Shown: positions 11,509-21,835 of the stretch, piece by piece | Numbering within the stretch: the first letter of the stretch is position 1 | How the letters are laid out: every line of letters begins with the position of its first letter | Source: Sinonovacula constricta | Taxonomy: Eukaryota; Mollusca; Bivalvia; Cardiida; Solecurtidae | Direction: 5' to 3' | Length of the DNA: 64,000 nt | Assembly: GCA_007844125.1 (NCBI GenBank) | Contig: CM017567.1 | Span: 46,407,778-46,471,777, forward strand | The notes under the pieces: generated by a model | What the model was told of the DNA's origin: nothing | Database searches by the model: none | The model's input: only the letters and a program-made list of their open reading frames with translations | Made by a program: the position numbers and the translations under genes

Positions 11509-12695
11509 CTTAACCTGATCTTTTCACGCTTAGCAGGCTGAGAGTTTGACTTAACCTGATCTTTTCATGCTAAGGAGGCTGAGAGTTTGACTTAACCTGA
11601 CCTTTTCAAGCTAAGGAGGCTGAGAGTTTGACTTAACCTGACCTTTTCACGCTAAGGAGGCTGAGAGTTTGACTTAACCTGATCTTTTCATGCTAAGGAG
11701 GCTGAGAGTTTGACTTAACCTGATCTTTTCATGCTTAGCAGGTTGAGAGTTTGACTTAACCTGATCTTTTCATGCTAAGGAGGCTGAGAGTTTGACTTAA
11801 CCTGACCTTTTCACGTTAAGGAGGCTGAGAGTTTGACTTAACCTGACCTTTTCACGCTAAGGAGGCTGAGAGTTTGACTTAACCTGATCTTTTCATGCTA
11901 AGCAGGCTGAGAGTTTGACTTAACCTGATCTTTTCATGCTAAGCAGGCTGAGAGTTTGACTTAACCTGATCTTTTCATGCTAAGGAGGCTGAGAGATTGA
12001 CTTAACCTGATCTTTTCATGCTAAGGAGGCTGAGAGTGTGACTTAACCTGATCTTTTCATGCTAAGCAGGCTGAGAGTTTGACTTAACCTGACCTTTTCA
12101 TGCTAAGGAGGCTGAGAGTTTGACTTAACCTGACCTTTTCATGCTAAGGAGGTGGAGAGTTTGACTTAACCTGATCTTTTCATGCTAAGGAGGCTGAGAG
12201 TTTGACTTAACCTGATCTTTTCATGCTAAGGAGGCTGAGAGTTTGACTTAACCTGATCTTTTCATGCTAAGCAGGCTGAGAGTTTGACTTAACCTGATCT
12301 TTTCATGCTAAGCAGGCTGAGAGTTTGCCTTAACCTGATCTTTTCATGCTAAGCAGGCTAAGAGTTTGACTTAACCTGATCTTTTCATGCTAAGGAGGCT
12401 GAGAGTTTGACTTAACCTGATCTTTTCATGCTAAGGAGGCTGAGAGTTTGACTTAACCTGATCTTTTCATGTTAAGGAGGCTGAGAGTTTGACTTAACCT
12501 GATCTTTTCATGCTAAGCAGGCTGAGAGTTTGACTTAACCTGATCTTTTCATGCTAAACAGGCTGATAGTTTGACTTAACCTGATCTTTTCATGCTAAGC
12601 AGGCTGAGAGTTGGACATAACCTGATTTTTTCATGCTAAGCAGGCTGAGAGTTTGACTTAACCTGATCTTTTCATGCTAAGCAGGCTGAGAGTTT
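11509..12695. repeat. 41-bp minisatellite, about 29 copies
   Basis: The unit is CTTAACCTGATCTTTTCATG then CTAAGGAGGCTGAGAGTTTG and A. Variants swap GGAGG for GCAGG and GATC for GACC. The first unit is preceded by GCTGTATGATATGGATCTAC with ACTGTGTGT, the HP-family core, so the array begins inside such an element. Confidence 0.97.
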
Positions 12696-12699
12696 ATTA

Positions 12700-13455
12700 A
12701 CTTGCTTTTTTAAATAATATCTTATTGGTGATTACTTATACATGTTTACTGGTAAATTGATTCAATTATTTAGTATGTTATCAGTTATTTTCAATAAGAA
12801 TGTGCTAACAGAATGAGACATTCCTTCAACACAATACTTTGTTTATATTTTATAATAAGTATTTTAATTAAACAACAAAAAAGAAGTTGAAACCACCCCC
12901 CCCCCCCCACACACACACAAACCCACTTCCCTCTCGAACACTAACAAATTATCAAGTATTTAATTTTCATGATATAAGTCTCCTTTGTAAGCCATAGACC
13001 TGCAATTACAATTTGATCAAAGATGGCTCAAGCATCTGCTTGGCAATGAAACACCAGAAATTGCAATAAAAGCTCTTGCAATGTTGTTAAAGAGCCACAA
13101 CTTGTGATCCCTTGTGAAATATTTCCAGCGAAGTCATGGTGCAAAACGATTCAACAAGGTTTAATAGGGCTAATATTTAAGCCCTGATATTAATGATATA
13201 CTCCCAAGGCTGATCTGCATGAATTGTTCCCATTTCTACAAATAGTCAGTACATCTGATGGGAGTCAACTGATCAGGATCTGCACTATTTGCCACAGAGC
13301 AAGTAGTAATTTGTCTTTAAAGTTTGCACGTTAGTGTATGCAAAAACCACATTGCAGTTTGGTGTATTAATACATGCATGTGGGACAGGCTGAGGGTTAA
13401 AATAATTGAAAAAAATTGAAGTTGGAAGCATTGTACAAATGAATCCCTTGTATAG
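12700..13455. other. Intron, little recognised
   Basis: Poly(C)/(AC) run at 12895 and one HP-family half (AACTGATCAGGATCTGCACT at 13266). Otherwise plain AT-rich sequence. Confidence 0.4.
12895..12922. repeat. Poly(C) and (AC)n run
   Basis: A run of about 14 C broken by none, then CACACACACAC. Confidence 0.9.
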
Positions 13456-13710
13456 AGGGTGCCTGTGGCATAGTGTTAGAGTTGCCAAATTGTAACTCCT
13501 CTGACTGCTTAGTCTCACACTGCATGGGTTCGACTCCCGTTTGGGGCGATGGACATATGGTGGGAAGGTCTTCCAGTTGACCTGTGGTGTGCCGGTGGTT
13601 CTATAAAGACATTTGTCTGGGGTCTTCCTCCACCCAAATAGCTGGACATCGCTATAATGATCATAATTGGTGCTGCAATTTATTTCAAAAGTGAAACAAA
13701 TACCTTATTT
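13456..13710 (+). repeat. SINE-C, full-length (tRNA-Ser/Leu-like head)
   Basis: The head has GCCTGTGGCATAGTGTTAGA and a B-box GGTTCGACTCC, with a long variable region between them, suggesting a class II tRNA source. The body is shared by all copies: GGTCTTCCAGTTGACCTG, GTGCCGGTGGTTCTA, TCTGGGGTCTTCCTCCACC, AGCTGGACATCGCTATAATG, and the 3' end is A-rich. Confidence 0.87.
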
Positions 13711-13743
13711 TATTTCTCGTTAGATGCAGCACACTGACACAAT

Positions 13744-13885
13744 TATAGTCTTAAATTATTGGCACCATCCAACTATTACTGGCAGAAGAAGACCCCAGGC
13801 AAAGTCTCCGGGTAGAACCATCAACACATATTTGACGGGATAAGATTTGAACCTTAAAGATTTGTTACCCACTTCAAGAAGATAT
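13744..13885 (-). repeat. SINE-C, diverged copy
   Basis: TTACTGGCAGAAGAAGACCC, CTCCGGGTAGAACCATCAAC and a degenerate B-box (AAGATTTGAACCT) follow the minus-strand family order. It lies 34 bp from a forward SINE-C at 13456-13710, making an inverted pair. Confidence 0.55.
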
Positions 13886-14026
13886 GGTGCTGTCTTTAAT
13901 GTGGAACAGAGCAAAGAAAAAGCATTTCCAATACTGCAGTAAACAACAAAAGAAACGAAAAATATAACAGCAATGGCATTAATACAACTAGACAACAAAT
14001 TCTCTGTTACTTTTTGTCCTACCTAT

Positions 14027-14415
14027 TGTCTCTTAGCCTGCTATTTGTGTATTTATATGGCTTATGCAATTAGTGTAGACCCTGGGAGCTCTCTGATCAG
14101 GATCTTCCTCATTTGCTGCTCAGTCGCTGTTTATAAGTATATCAACCCTGACATGTAACATATATATATCCCTGTTGGGAGCAGTCTGATCAGGATCTAC
14201 ACTATTTACCACCAGTCTCGGTAAGTATATCAACCCTGATATATAACATATATATAATCTTGCTGGGAGCTGTCTGATCAGGATCTACACTATTTGCAGC
14301 TTAGTCTCTGCTTATAAGTATATCAACCCTGACATGTAACATATATAATAGTTAAGCAAAAGAACCATAGAATTTGGCATGGGTTTTTAACAAAATGTAG
14401 CAAGCTAAGGGTTAT
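14027..14415 (+). mobile_element. Hairpin-family element (HP), triplicated core
   Basis: Starts CTCTTAGCCTGCTATTTGTG and ends ATGTAGCAAGCTAAGGGTTA, an inverted pair of about 13 bp. The core block (CTGTCTGATCAGGATCTACA with CTATTTGC...AGTCTCTG and TATATCAACCCTGACATG) is present three times in tandem at about 14085, 14182 and 14270. The same block is single at 49003-49235. Confidence 0.75.
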
Positions 14416-15124
14416 AAAACAACTACCCCAAGTGGGAAACAAATTATGAAGACAACAACTACACAATCTTAAGATAAATGCTATTCATAAGTCAACAAAG
14501 ATTCCTGGAAAACAAAAAAAAAGAAAATGCTTTCTGTCCTCTAACCAATAAATAATACATATCTTAATAGGTTGTTACATTAAAGGCTTAACTGTCTACA
14601 CAACTGTTCAATCAGCTCGAACTGACGAAAACAGTAATTGCATTTTCTCCAATATTTTTAGTCTTGCCATTATTTGGCTGGGTATACCACCTACGCAGTT
14701 AATCTACAGTCAAGCATGAATGATGCTACGGTTGTCTTTAAGTGATTTACCAGAATTTTGTCACAATAAAAAAGAAGGTAACAACAGAGAGGAAAGGAGA
14801 ACGTTAAGGTAGCATTCTGATAGATTTGACCAGGGAATAAAAAGGCTGAGGACAAAAGTAAGGAAAACAAAGAACAATGCAGGAAGAGAAAATAAGAGAG
14901 GCTTAGGTAGGATTCATGTTTACTGCGCAATGAGGTTCTGTGCTTAAATCAAGGTAAGGTAATAACAATGGTAAGAAACACAGAATAGAAATAATGAGAG
15001 AACACAAACTGTTAGCAGAAAGGATCAGTCAGGATCTACACTATTTGCTGCTAAATCTCTAGAAATATTGGTATGGACTGCCCAGTTAGAATCATTCAGA
15101 TTAGAGGTATAATCATTTATCATA
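14416..15124. other. Intron, little recognised
   Basis: One HP-family half at 15020-15060 (CAGTCAGGATCTACACTATT). The purine-rich strand at 14770-15000 gives leucine/serine-rich frames on the minus strand with no gene-like features. Confidence 0.4.
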
Positions 15125-15355
15125 TATTGGGTACACACCCATGACAAACATGAGAAATCTCTCACTTTTGAAGGAAGACTCCCTCTTTTTTGGTTCAACA
15201 TTATTTGAAAAAATGAGGTGTGTTTTACACATTTTCAGAATTCTACCTACTTGAAAAAAGATAACTTTCTTCTTGGTTTAAGAAAAAATAACCAATCTCT
15301 GACTTCGCAAGTGAAAATCTCCCACTTTGGCCTCAGAAAAAGTTCACATGCATGC
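15125..15355 (+). repeat. Dispersed ~220-bp repeat with CATGTGAA-type ends, copy 1
   Basis: Matches 26207-26425 throughout: TCACTTTTGAAGGAAGACTC, TTTTACACATTTTCAGAA, AAATCTCCCACTTTGGCCTC, ending GTTCACATGCATGC. Probably a small MITE. Confidence 0.75.
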
Positions 15356-15433
15356 CATACATCATCTGCACTAATAAAGTTAACTTATTAACCTATATAC
15401 ATTTATTTCCTGACCACTCTAAAATGGCTTACG

Positions 15434-15633
15434 TTTACTTTGTTTATCGTCCCACCAACAACAGTATTTCAGTTATCTGGAGACGGTGTCCATTTAAAGC
15501 AGATATAGTGCTGCCTTCACTGTGTATAGCATGCCATGAACACCTGGCATGATACCACACCCAGACACATTATCCTGACACCGGGCTAACCAGTCGTGGA
15601 ACTACCCTTATATTTGCTTGAGCATTAGTTCAT
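15434..15633 (-). repeat. SINE-A, head-truncated
   Basis: The 3' block (GTTTATCGTCCCACCAACA) and body are well conserved as far as TATATTTGCTTGAGCATTAG. The copy then stops, so the tRNA-like head is missing, a typical 5' truncation for a LINE-mobilised element. Confidence 0.85.
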
Positions 15634-15639
15634 TTTATG

Positions 15640-16059
15640 ATGTCCGTCTTTGATTCTTGTTAGGTTTCACAACACTGGTAAAATGTGTACTTCCTGGTTA
15701 GTGTTTAGCAGTTTCAGGTTACTTAAATAACCTTTCTGCTAAAGTGCTTGTTTCTCATAATTTGAAAGTTGATTATTGTTGAAAGAAGTACATCTAGACA
15801 GGTGGTGTGAAGGGTAGTGAAGTGGAAGTGTTATGAGTGGGGAAAAAATTGAAACTGAGAGTTGTGAGTGAAGGCCCCATTTCCTGGATGACTGATAGGC
15901 CAAAAGCCTTCCATCACTACACACCATGTGTTGGTCATGGGCCATTGAACAAACAGCACCTGGATGGATCCTTCAGAATACAGTCAATTTTTAAAGGTTT
16001 GCCTATATCAATAGGTAAATAAGAAAAGGTCCTATCAAAATTTTCACAGATATTTAAAT
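15640..16059. other. Intron without recognised feature
   Basis: Short overlapping frames on both strands (15739-16022) show no domain or repeat that I recognise. Confidence 0.4.
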
Positions 16060-16566
16060 TTTATCTACCAGTAGACAAAGGCAAACAAATTCATGTAACA
16101 ATACCTTGCCACTGCTTTGTGGAATTTGGGCATAATTTCTGCATTAACTCATACTTTAGTATAAGTAAAGATGGTTTTAAGTACTACTTATATTGTTAGA
16201 AAGTACAAATCGCGATAAAAAAACTAAAAGTTCATCCTTTCCAAATCTCTAAATTATCAAGATGCTGATCTATGCTACAAATAGATCGGGACATCAGAGC
16301 GGACGACCCCAATGATGGTATAACATAACATCAAAAGTGAGTTGTCACACGGTTTTCTTAGTTAAACATAGCTATCTCTGCAGCATGGCTCAGATAGGAA
16401 ATACCTATTTGCAATGAGGAATGGGGATTTATGTTTCACTGTTCACACTGATCTAGGGCATCAATGAGCAGCATTTTGCATGACTTTTTTAGGTAAAAAT
16501 GACTTATTTGTTGTTTTTTTTGAGAAAAAAATAATTTGATCCAAACTGTCGGATGCCATCTTTAAC
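16060..16566 (+). mobile_element. MITE-1 copy
   Basis: The right end CCAAACTGTCGGATGCCATC with TTTAAC is clear. The left end is eroded; the first safe family match is CATGTAACAATACCTTGCCA near 16094. Internal landmarks are as in 27519-27985, the same subfamily (AGGAATGGGGATTTATGTTT). Confidence 0.85.
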
Positions 16567-16621
16567 AATTGGCCTGCTAAGCTCAAATTAATTAGATCAG
16601 GCAAATAACATACTTCTATAT

Positions 16622-16920
16622 CAGACAGCTGTTTGATCTGGCTATTAACTATATGACAATGCCTGATCAGACAGTTCTTACAGCTGTTTGATTTGGCTAT
16701 TAACTATATGACAATGCCTGATCAGACAGCTCTTACAGCTGTTTGATTTAGCTATTAACTATATGACAATGCCTGATCAGACAGCTCTTACAGCTGTTTG
16801 ATCTGGCTATTAACTATATAAAAATGCCTGATCAGACAACTTCAAGTGGAAGCTGGCTGATCTGTAGCTACACTATTTGTCTGAGATAATTTCAAGCTTA
16901 AAAGGCTAGGAGTAAATGGC
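16622..16920. repeat. HP-family element with a 55-bp tandem tract
   Basis: A ~55-bp unit (CAGCTGTTTGATCTGGCTAT, TAACTATATGACAATGCCTG, ATCAGACAGCTCTTA) is repeated about 3.5 times to 16838. It is followed by the second arm AAGCTGGCTGATCTGTAGCT and CACTATTTGTCTGA. The unit itself holds both arms of the family palindrome. Confidence 0.75.
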
Positions 16921-17631
16921 ATTATAGGTTACCTTCATGACTGGCTTACTGTATGATTAAATGCAATCTGGTCATAGTTTTGTATGTACATGACACAAAC
17001 AGCTACATGATTCACACTTATATTTAAATTACAGCATCACTATCAAGCCACTAGGCATATTATTGTGAACAACCTATACACACAACATTTACCAATGCAT
17101 GCGCAATTCAGAAATACACTATTTGAGCTAAAAATGGCTAAAAGAGAAAATCATTGCGATACTTTTGTTACTTTAAAGGACAATTTATTTTACTTAAGCT
17201 TCTGTGAGCAGTTTGCTCAACAGTTGCTTCTGTCCTTTAGTATTGGCACTAGAGAGTACATAATTTGGAAGTTGGGTACTGCTGGGGCTTCAAGCCAATT
17301 TGTTGTTTTGTCTGGGAAACCCATCAGGCAGTCAGCTGACCAGGACCCTTGTCACAAAGGCAGGGATGATTGCTTATATTAAACTTGTGAGAGATGGATG
17401 GGGGTGGCTGGCCTTAGGAATATGATCTGGAAAAGTTATTACAACCAATCAGATATATTTTCTTGAATTAATTGATAGAAAAATTGCTCTTTACTGATGT
17501 TTTAATGACTTAACAACTATCTTTGAAGAATTATTTCTATCCTAAGTTTTTTTGTTTGTTCATAAAATGATTTCTTATAACTTTATTATAAATGTATAAA
17601 GTTTTAAGGTCTAGACAGAATACATCAGTAC
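16921..17631. other. Intron without recognised feature
   Basis: A 105-codon frame at 17065-17382 on the plus strand resembles no family I know and lies antisense to the host gene; treated as chance. Confidence 0.4.
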
Positions 17632-17752
17632 CCTATAAAGGTGATACTGCAGCCACACAGAATAACACAAACAGGCAGCACTTTCTATGCTGTAAGTAAA
17701 CAACGCCTCCAGATGACCTGAGAGGTGGGATGGTAAACCAAGAGAACAACAA
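17632..17752 (+). repeat. SINE-A, degenerate 3' half
   Basis: Matches the family in order (GGCAGCACT, then AACGCCTCCAGATGACCTGA, then GGTGGGATGGTAAACC) with many substitutions. An old fragment 160 bp upstream of the young full-length copy. Confidence 0.6.
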
Positions 17753-17910
17753 ACTGTTGTAATGCAGTTATATCATGACGGAATGAAACAGGATATTCTG
17801 TCACTATATACTTGAGCATCATCTAGGGACAACAGTATAATGGATTTAAACAAGCAGGGCAGTAACTGCTGCTCAAATGGTCCATCCATAAGAGAATGCT
17901 ACAAACTACC

Positions 17911-18226
17911 GGACCTGGTAGCGCAATCGGTAGAGCGTCAGTTCCAGGTACGGGAGGTCCCAGGTTCGATCCCGGGCCTCAACATACCAAAGTCGTTAAA
18001 AATGGTAGAGGATAGCTCCCTTGCTAATGCTCAAGCAAATATAATTGTAGTTCCACGACTGGTTGGCCCGGTGTCAGGATAATGTGACTGGGTGTGGAAT
18101 CATGCCAGGTGTTCACGGCATGCTATACACAGTTAGGGCAGCACTATATCTGCTTCAAGTGGACACCATCTCCAGATAACTGAAATACTGTTGGTGGGAC
18201 GATAAACCCAATAAACAAGCAAACAG
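17911..18226 (+). repeat. SINE-A, full-length reference copy
   Basis: This is the most complete copy in the window. The tRNA-like head has an A-box (TAGCGCAATCGG) and B-box (GGTTCGATCCC), the split internal Pol III promoter. It is followed by the family body and a 3' end of ATAAACCCAATAAACAAGC. The head starts GGACCTGGTAGC but its ends do not pair as an acceptor stem, so it is a SINE and not a working tRNA gene. Total length is about 315 bp. Confidence 0.9.
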
Positions 18227-18487
18227 ACTGCACCCCATGCGCCTGCATGTCTCACAACCTGCAATGTGACACGTACCTGTCTGCACAGATATCTGGCACC
18301 GTGAATCCTTGACAAGTTGGCAGAAATATCTCTTTTTGCACCAACAATTCATCTCCCCAACAAGACAACTGCGTTCCCTGTTGTAGGAGGATCTTAGCCT
18401 TGCCATGTTACATTTATAAATAACCCTTACCAAATTTTCAGTTATCTGCTAATCATGTACAGGTGACAGAACATATTGAGGAAGACT

Positions 18488-18600
18488 GAGCAGCAAATAG
18501 TGTAGATTTTAATCAGGCAGATTCACTCCAAGCTGGCTGATCAAGATCTTCCATTTTTGCCTAAGCCCAAGCAACTCCTGCATAGCAGGATAAGATCTAC
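18488..18600. repeat. HP-family palindrome core
   Basis: GCAGCAAATAGTGTAGATTT then AATCAGGCAG, spacer, CCAAGCTGGCTGATCAAGAT and CTTCCATTTTTGC: two inverted arms, the complete palindromic form of the family. Confidence 0.7.
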
Positions 18601-18681
18601 ATGTCACTTGGCCTGATGTTACTGGCAAAGTCTCCGGAAGTTGGGAGTACTTCTTGCACGGGAATGGAACTTGACGAGGTT

Positions 18682-18785
18682 ACGTTTTGTTTGTTTTTGA
18701 AATACACTGCAGCGACCTTTTATGATCATTAAAGCAATGTCCAGCTTTTTGGTAGAGGATGACCCCAGACACATGCTTGCTACAT
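18682..18785 (-). repeat. SINE-C, 3' fragment
   Basis: AAATACACTGCAGCGACC, TATGATCATTAAAGCAATGT, CCAGCTTTTTGGTAGAGGAT and ACCCCAGACACATG follow the reversed family order, then the match ends at a MITE-1 copy. Confidence 0.7.
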
Positions 18786-19201
18786 TTTGCTAAAAAATCT
18801 ACTTTAGTATATGCTTTGACAATCTGACAATTTTCAACAGTATCTCGATTTTGGGGCAGTAAAACTCTTTAATCAACATTTAAAATGTTAATTCTTTTCA
18901 AATCTATAAATAAGAATGATTGGGATTACTGCTTAAAATAAACATCACAGCAGATGACATGGATGAGCTAAAACACAAGTGGTCATGTGGTTTTCTTAGT
19001 TTCAAAATAGCAAACTGTGCAGTGTGGCTCAGATAGGAAATATATGTTTGTGATTACAATTAGGGCTTAATGGCTCACTTTTCAGACAAGCATAGGACAT
19101 CAATAAACAACATTTTGTGAGATCTGTTCAGGTGACAATGATTTATTAGGATGTTTAATGAAAAAAAATTTGGTCTTAACTGTTGGATACCACCTTTAAT
19201 T
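18786..19201 (+). mobile_element. MITE-1 copy, left-truncated
   Basis: Second subfamily (TTTGGGGCAGTAAAACTCT, AGACAAGCATAGGACATCAA). The right terminal repeat is CTGTTGGATACCACCTTTAA. The left end abuts a SINE-C fragment. Confidence 0.85.
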
Positions 19202-19484
19202 GTCTCTCTATGAGTATCTGGCTATAGAATGTCAATCTGCCATTAGTTGATTTTTCTACCTGTAATTTCTTCAATCAGGAATCAATCACTATTGTTTTGG
19301 TCAGTCTTCTGTGCAATAACATTTTTGTCTTGAATTTTTTTCTCTACCAAACATTGTTTTCCTGCATAACTTTAGTCCCAGAACAAACCAATCCCTAGTC
19401 CTTACTTTTCACCTGCTGAGCATGAATTGGAATTGATCAAAAGGGCAAGAGTGTAGATCCATATCCACTTGCTCCCACTTGGAG

Positions 19485-19801
19485 CTGTTTGTTTATTGGG
19501 TTTATCGTCCCACCAACAGTATTTCAGTTATCCGGAGACCATGTCCATTTGAAGCAGATATAGTGCTGCCTACTGTACTGTGTATAGCATGCCATGAACG
19601 CCTGGCATGATACCACACCTAGTCACATTATCCTGACATCGGGCCAACCAGTTGTGGAACTACCCTTATATTTGCTTGAGTGTTAGCAAGGGAGCTATTC
19701 CACTACCATTTTAACAACTTTCGTATGTCGTGGCCCGGAATTGAACCCAGGATCTCCTGTTCCCGTAGCTGAGGCTCTACCGATTGTGCTACCAGGTCCG
19801 T
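19485..19801 (-). repeat. SINE-A, full-length
   Basis: Runs from the 3' tail (TGTTTGTTTATTGGGTTTAT) to the head (CGATTGTGCTACCAGGTCCG on the plus strand). The B-box is mutated to GGTTCAATTCC on the minus strand. The minus orientation is sense with respect to the host gene. Confidence 0.88.
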
Positions 19802-19871
19802 TCACTTGAAGCTGTCTGAGCAAGATCTGTACTATGCGCTGCAGTGTTTGCTTGAGTTGTTAGCAAATAAC

Positions 19872-20030
19872 TAAGATTTGTGATTTGGGCTTTATGACAC
19901 ACCAACACTTGATAGGTCATACGGCGCCAAGAACTAGGAAGTTTTACTTGAATAATGTATAATCAGGTTAAAATCAAAATACAAGAGAAGAAATCTATAA
20001 ATCTGTCAGGTTATAAGATTTTGTAATGCT
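19872..20030 (+). repeat. Dispersed repeat F, copy 1
   Basis: GGGCTTTATGACACACCAAC, GATAGGTCATACGGCGCC, GGAAGTTTTACTTGAATA and AGAAATCTATAAATCTGTC recur in order at 50078-50215. Unidentified family, about 150 bp. Confidence 0.65.
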
Positions 20031-20229
20031 TATGAATGAATAAATGTTTGGATTTGTTACAGTGTGCCCATGTATTCTGATGTTCCACATTAATGGTGTT
20101 ATTCAAGAGTTGGAACCATTTTTTCTTCTTCTCAAACAACCAAAAATTTATTGCTGCCAGGAAAGATCCGGTGAAGTGTTGTTTGTTGATGTCCTACATC
20201 TATGATAATAGTGAAGCATAACACTTTAT

Positions 20230-20656
20230 AACTTTATTACAAACACATATTTCCTATCTGAGCAATATTTCGCATTTTTAACTATATGTTTATAATTATA
20301 ACTTTATATAATAATTTCAAACTATATTTTTAACTAAGAAACATGCTTTTTTTTTAAATTGAGAAAACCATGTAACCACTTACTTTTGAAATAATTTTTA
20401 TTAACCAGGTTATCTGCTCTGACGTTGATGTCTATTTTAAGCAGAAATCCCCATCACACTTGTTTATTCAAATGGAAAGAATGAACATTTAGAGCGATGT
20501 ATTTCATAATATATATTATCTAACAATTGCGATAGTCTTCCAAACTTAGACTTAAGGTGGAGTTTTTTTACAGAAATTTTGCACAAAATTCCTCCATACA
20601 AAGGTAAGATATTGTTACATGTATGTTTGTAGCAAAACAATCAGATACCACCTTTA
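20230..20656 (-). mobile_element. MITE-1 copy beside a 77-bp array
   Basis: Reverse orientation: ATTTCCTATCTGAGC, AACCATGTAACCACTTACTT, TCTGACGTTGATGTCTATTT, ending at AATCAGATACCACCTTTAA. The terminal bases flow directly into the first unit of a 77-bp tandem array whose every unit contains the same TACCACCTTTAAG. Confidence 0.8.
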
Positions 20657-21303
20657 AGCAGAAAATGAGCAGAAATTCAAGAAGAGATTATTCCAGAAGA
20701 TTTAGTGGAGTGTGAAAAAATATACCTTTAAGTAGAAAATGAACAGAAATTCAAGGAAAGATTATTCTGATAGATTTAGTGGGGTGTGATAAAATATACC
20801 AACTTTAAGTAGAAAATGAGCAGAAATTCAAGGAAAGATTTTTCTGAAATATTTAGTGGGTTGTGATAAAATATACCACCTTCAAGTAGAAAATGAGCAG
20901 AAATTCAAGGAAAGATTATTCTGAAAGATTTAGTGGAGTGTGATAAAATATACCACCTTTAAGTAGAAAATAGGCAGAAATTCATGGAATGATTATTGTT
21001 AAAAATTTAGTGGAGTGTGATAAAATATACCACCTTAAAGTAGAAAATAAGCAGAAATTGCAGGAACCCAAGGGCAGATTAGTCTGGAAGATTTAGTGGG
21101 GTTTCGATAAAATATACCACTTTTAAGTAGAAAATGAGCATAAATCTAAGGAGAGAGTATTCTCCAAGAGTTAGTGGGGTGTGATAAAATATACCAAGAT
21201 TTATTGGGGTGTGATAAAATATACCACCTTTAAGAAGAAAATAAGCAGAAATCCAAGGAAAGATTATTCTCCAAGATTTAGTGGGGTGTGATAAAATCTA
21301 TCA
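20645..21303. repeat. 77-bp array, about 8.5 copies, seeded by a MITE-1 end
   Basis: The unit contains TACCACCTTTAAGTAGAAAA, TGAGCAGAAATTCAAGGAAA, GATTATTCTG and TTTAGTGGGGTGTGATAAAA. Spacing of successive AAGTAG motifs is 75, 77, 77, 77, 77, 87 and 107 bp; the last two reflect small insertions or a partial unit. TACCACCTTTAA is the MITE-1 terminus. Confidence 0.93.
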
Positions 21304-21835
21304 CTAGTTCTAGTTTTCGCTCACACCAGAGCCAGAAAACAATTATCAAATGTTACCTTTAAAAAACAAAGGTGTCACAGGTATGTACGGCAAGACAATA
21401 AAAACAGAAAGCTGATGATAGCCTTGTCAAAAACATAGCTGTGACTGATTGTTTTAGCAAGGTTTCAGGACTCGTCCTTACATTGCAGAACAATTCTCCA
21501 GATTCCTGTTATACGCTTCAACACTATCCAGGTAATAACAATAACAATAATCAATAAATCCTCGAACATGTACGTCAACAATGGTTTCTTGAAAGACTGT
21601 TGTTTTTTTCCACCTATCAATATACATACTTCTTCATAAATGGTGTCAAAATCACAAAATTATAATCCTTAACAATAGTGTTATGCTTGTATTTTCCCAT
21701 TTTCATCTTTTTAATGCATACAAAAGTAAAAGATATAAACATAAAAAAGTGGCCTAACTTAAGTTATGTTTAAAGTTGATGCAATTCTAGAATATCCAAA
21801 TGCTATTCCTAATAAAATACTTTATTTTTTAAATG
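21304..21835. other. Intron without recognised feature
   Basis: AT-rich spacer between the 77-bp and 43-bp arrays. Confidence 0.4.

Noticed and set aside
17065..17382. 105-codon plus-strand frame as a gene
   Set aside because: No recognised similarity, no splice or repeat support, and antisense within the intron. It could be revisited if transcripts appear.
17911..17985. Functional tRNA gene
   Set aside because: A- and B-boxes are present but the ends do not form an acceptor stem, and the same sequence continues into the SINE-A body as in other copies. The SINE-B and SINE-C heads were rejected as tRNA genes for the same reason.
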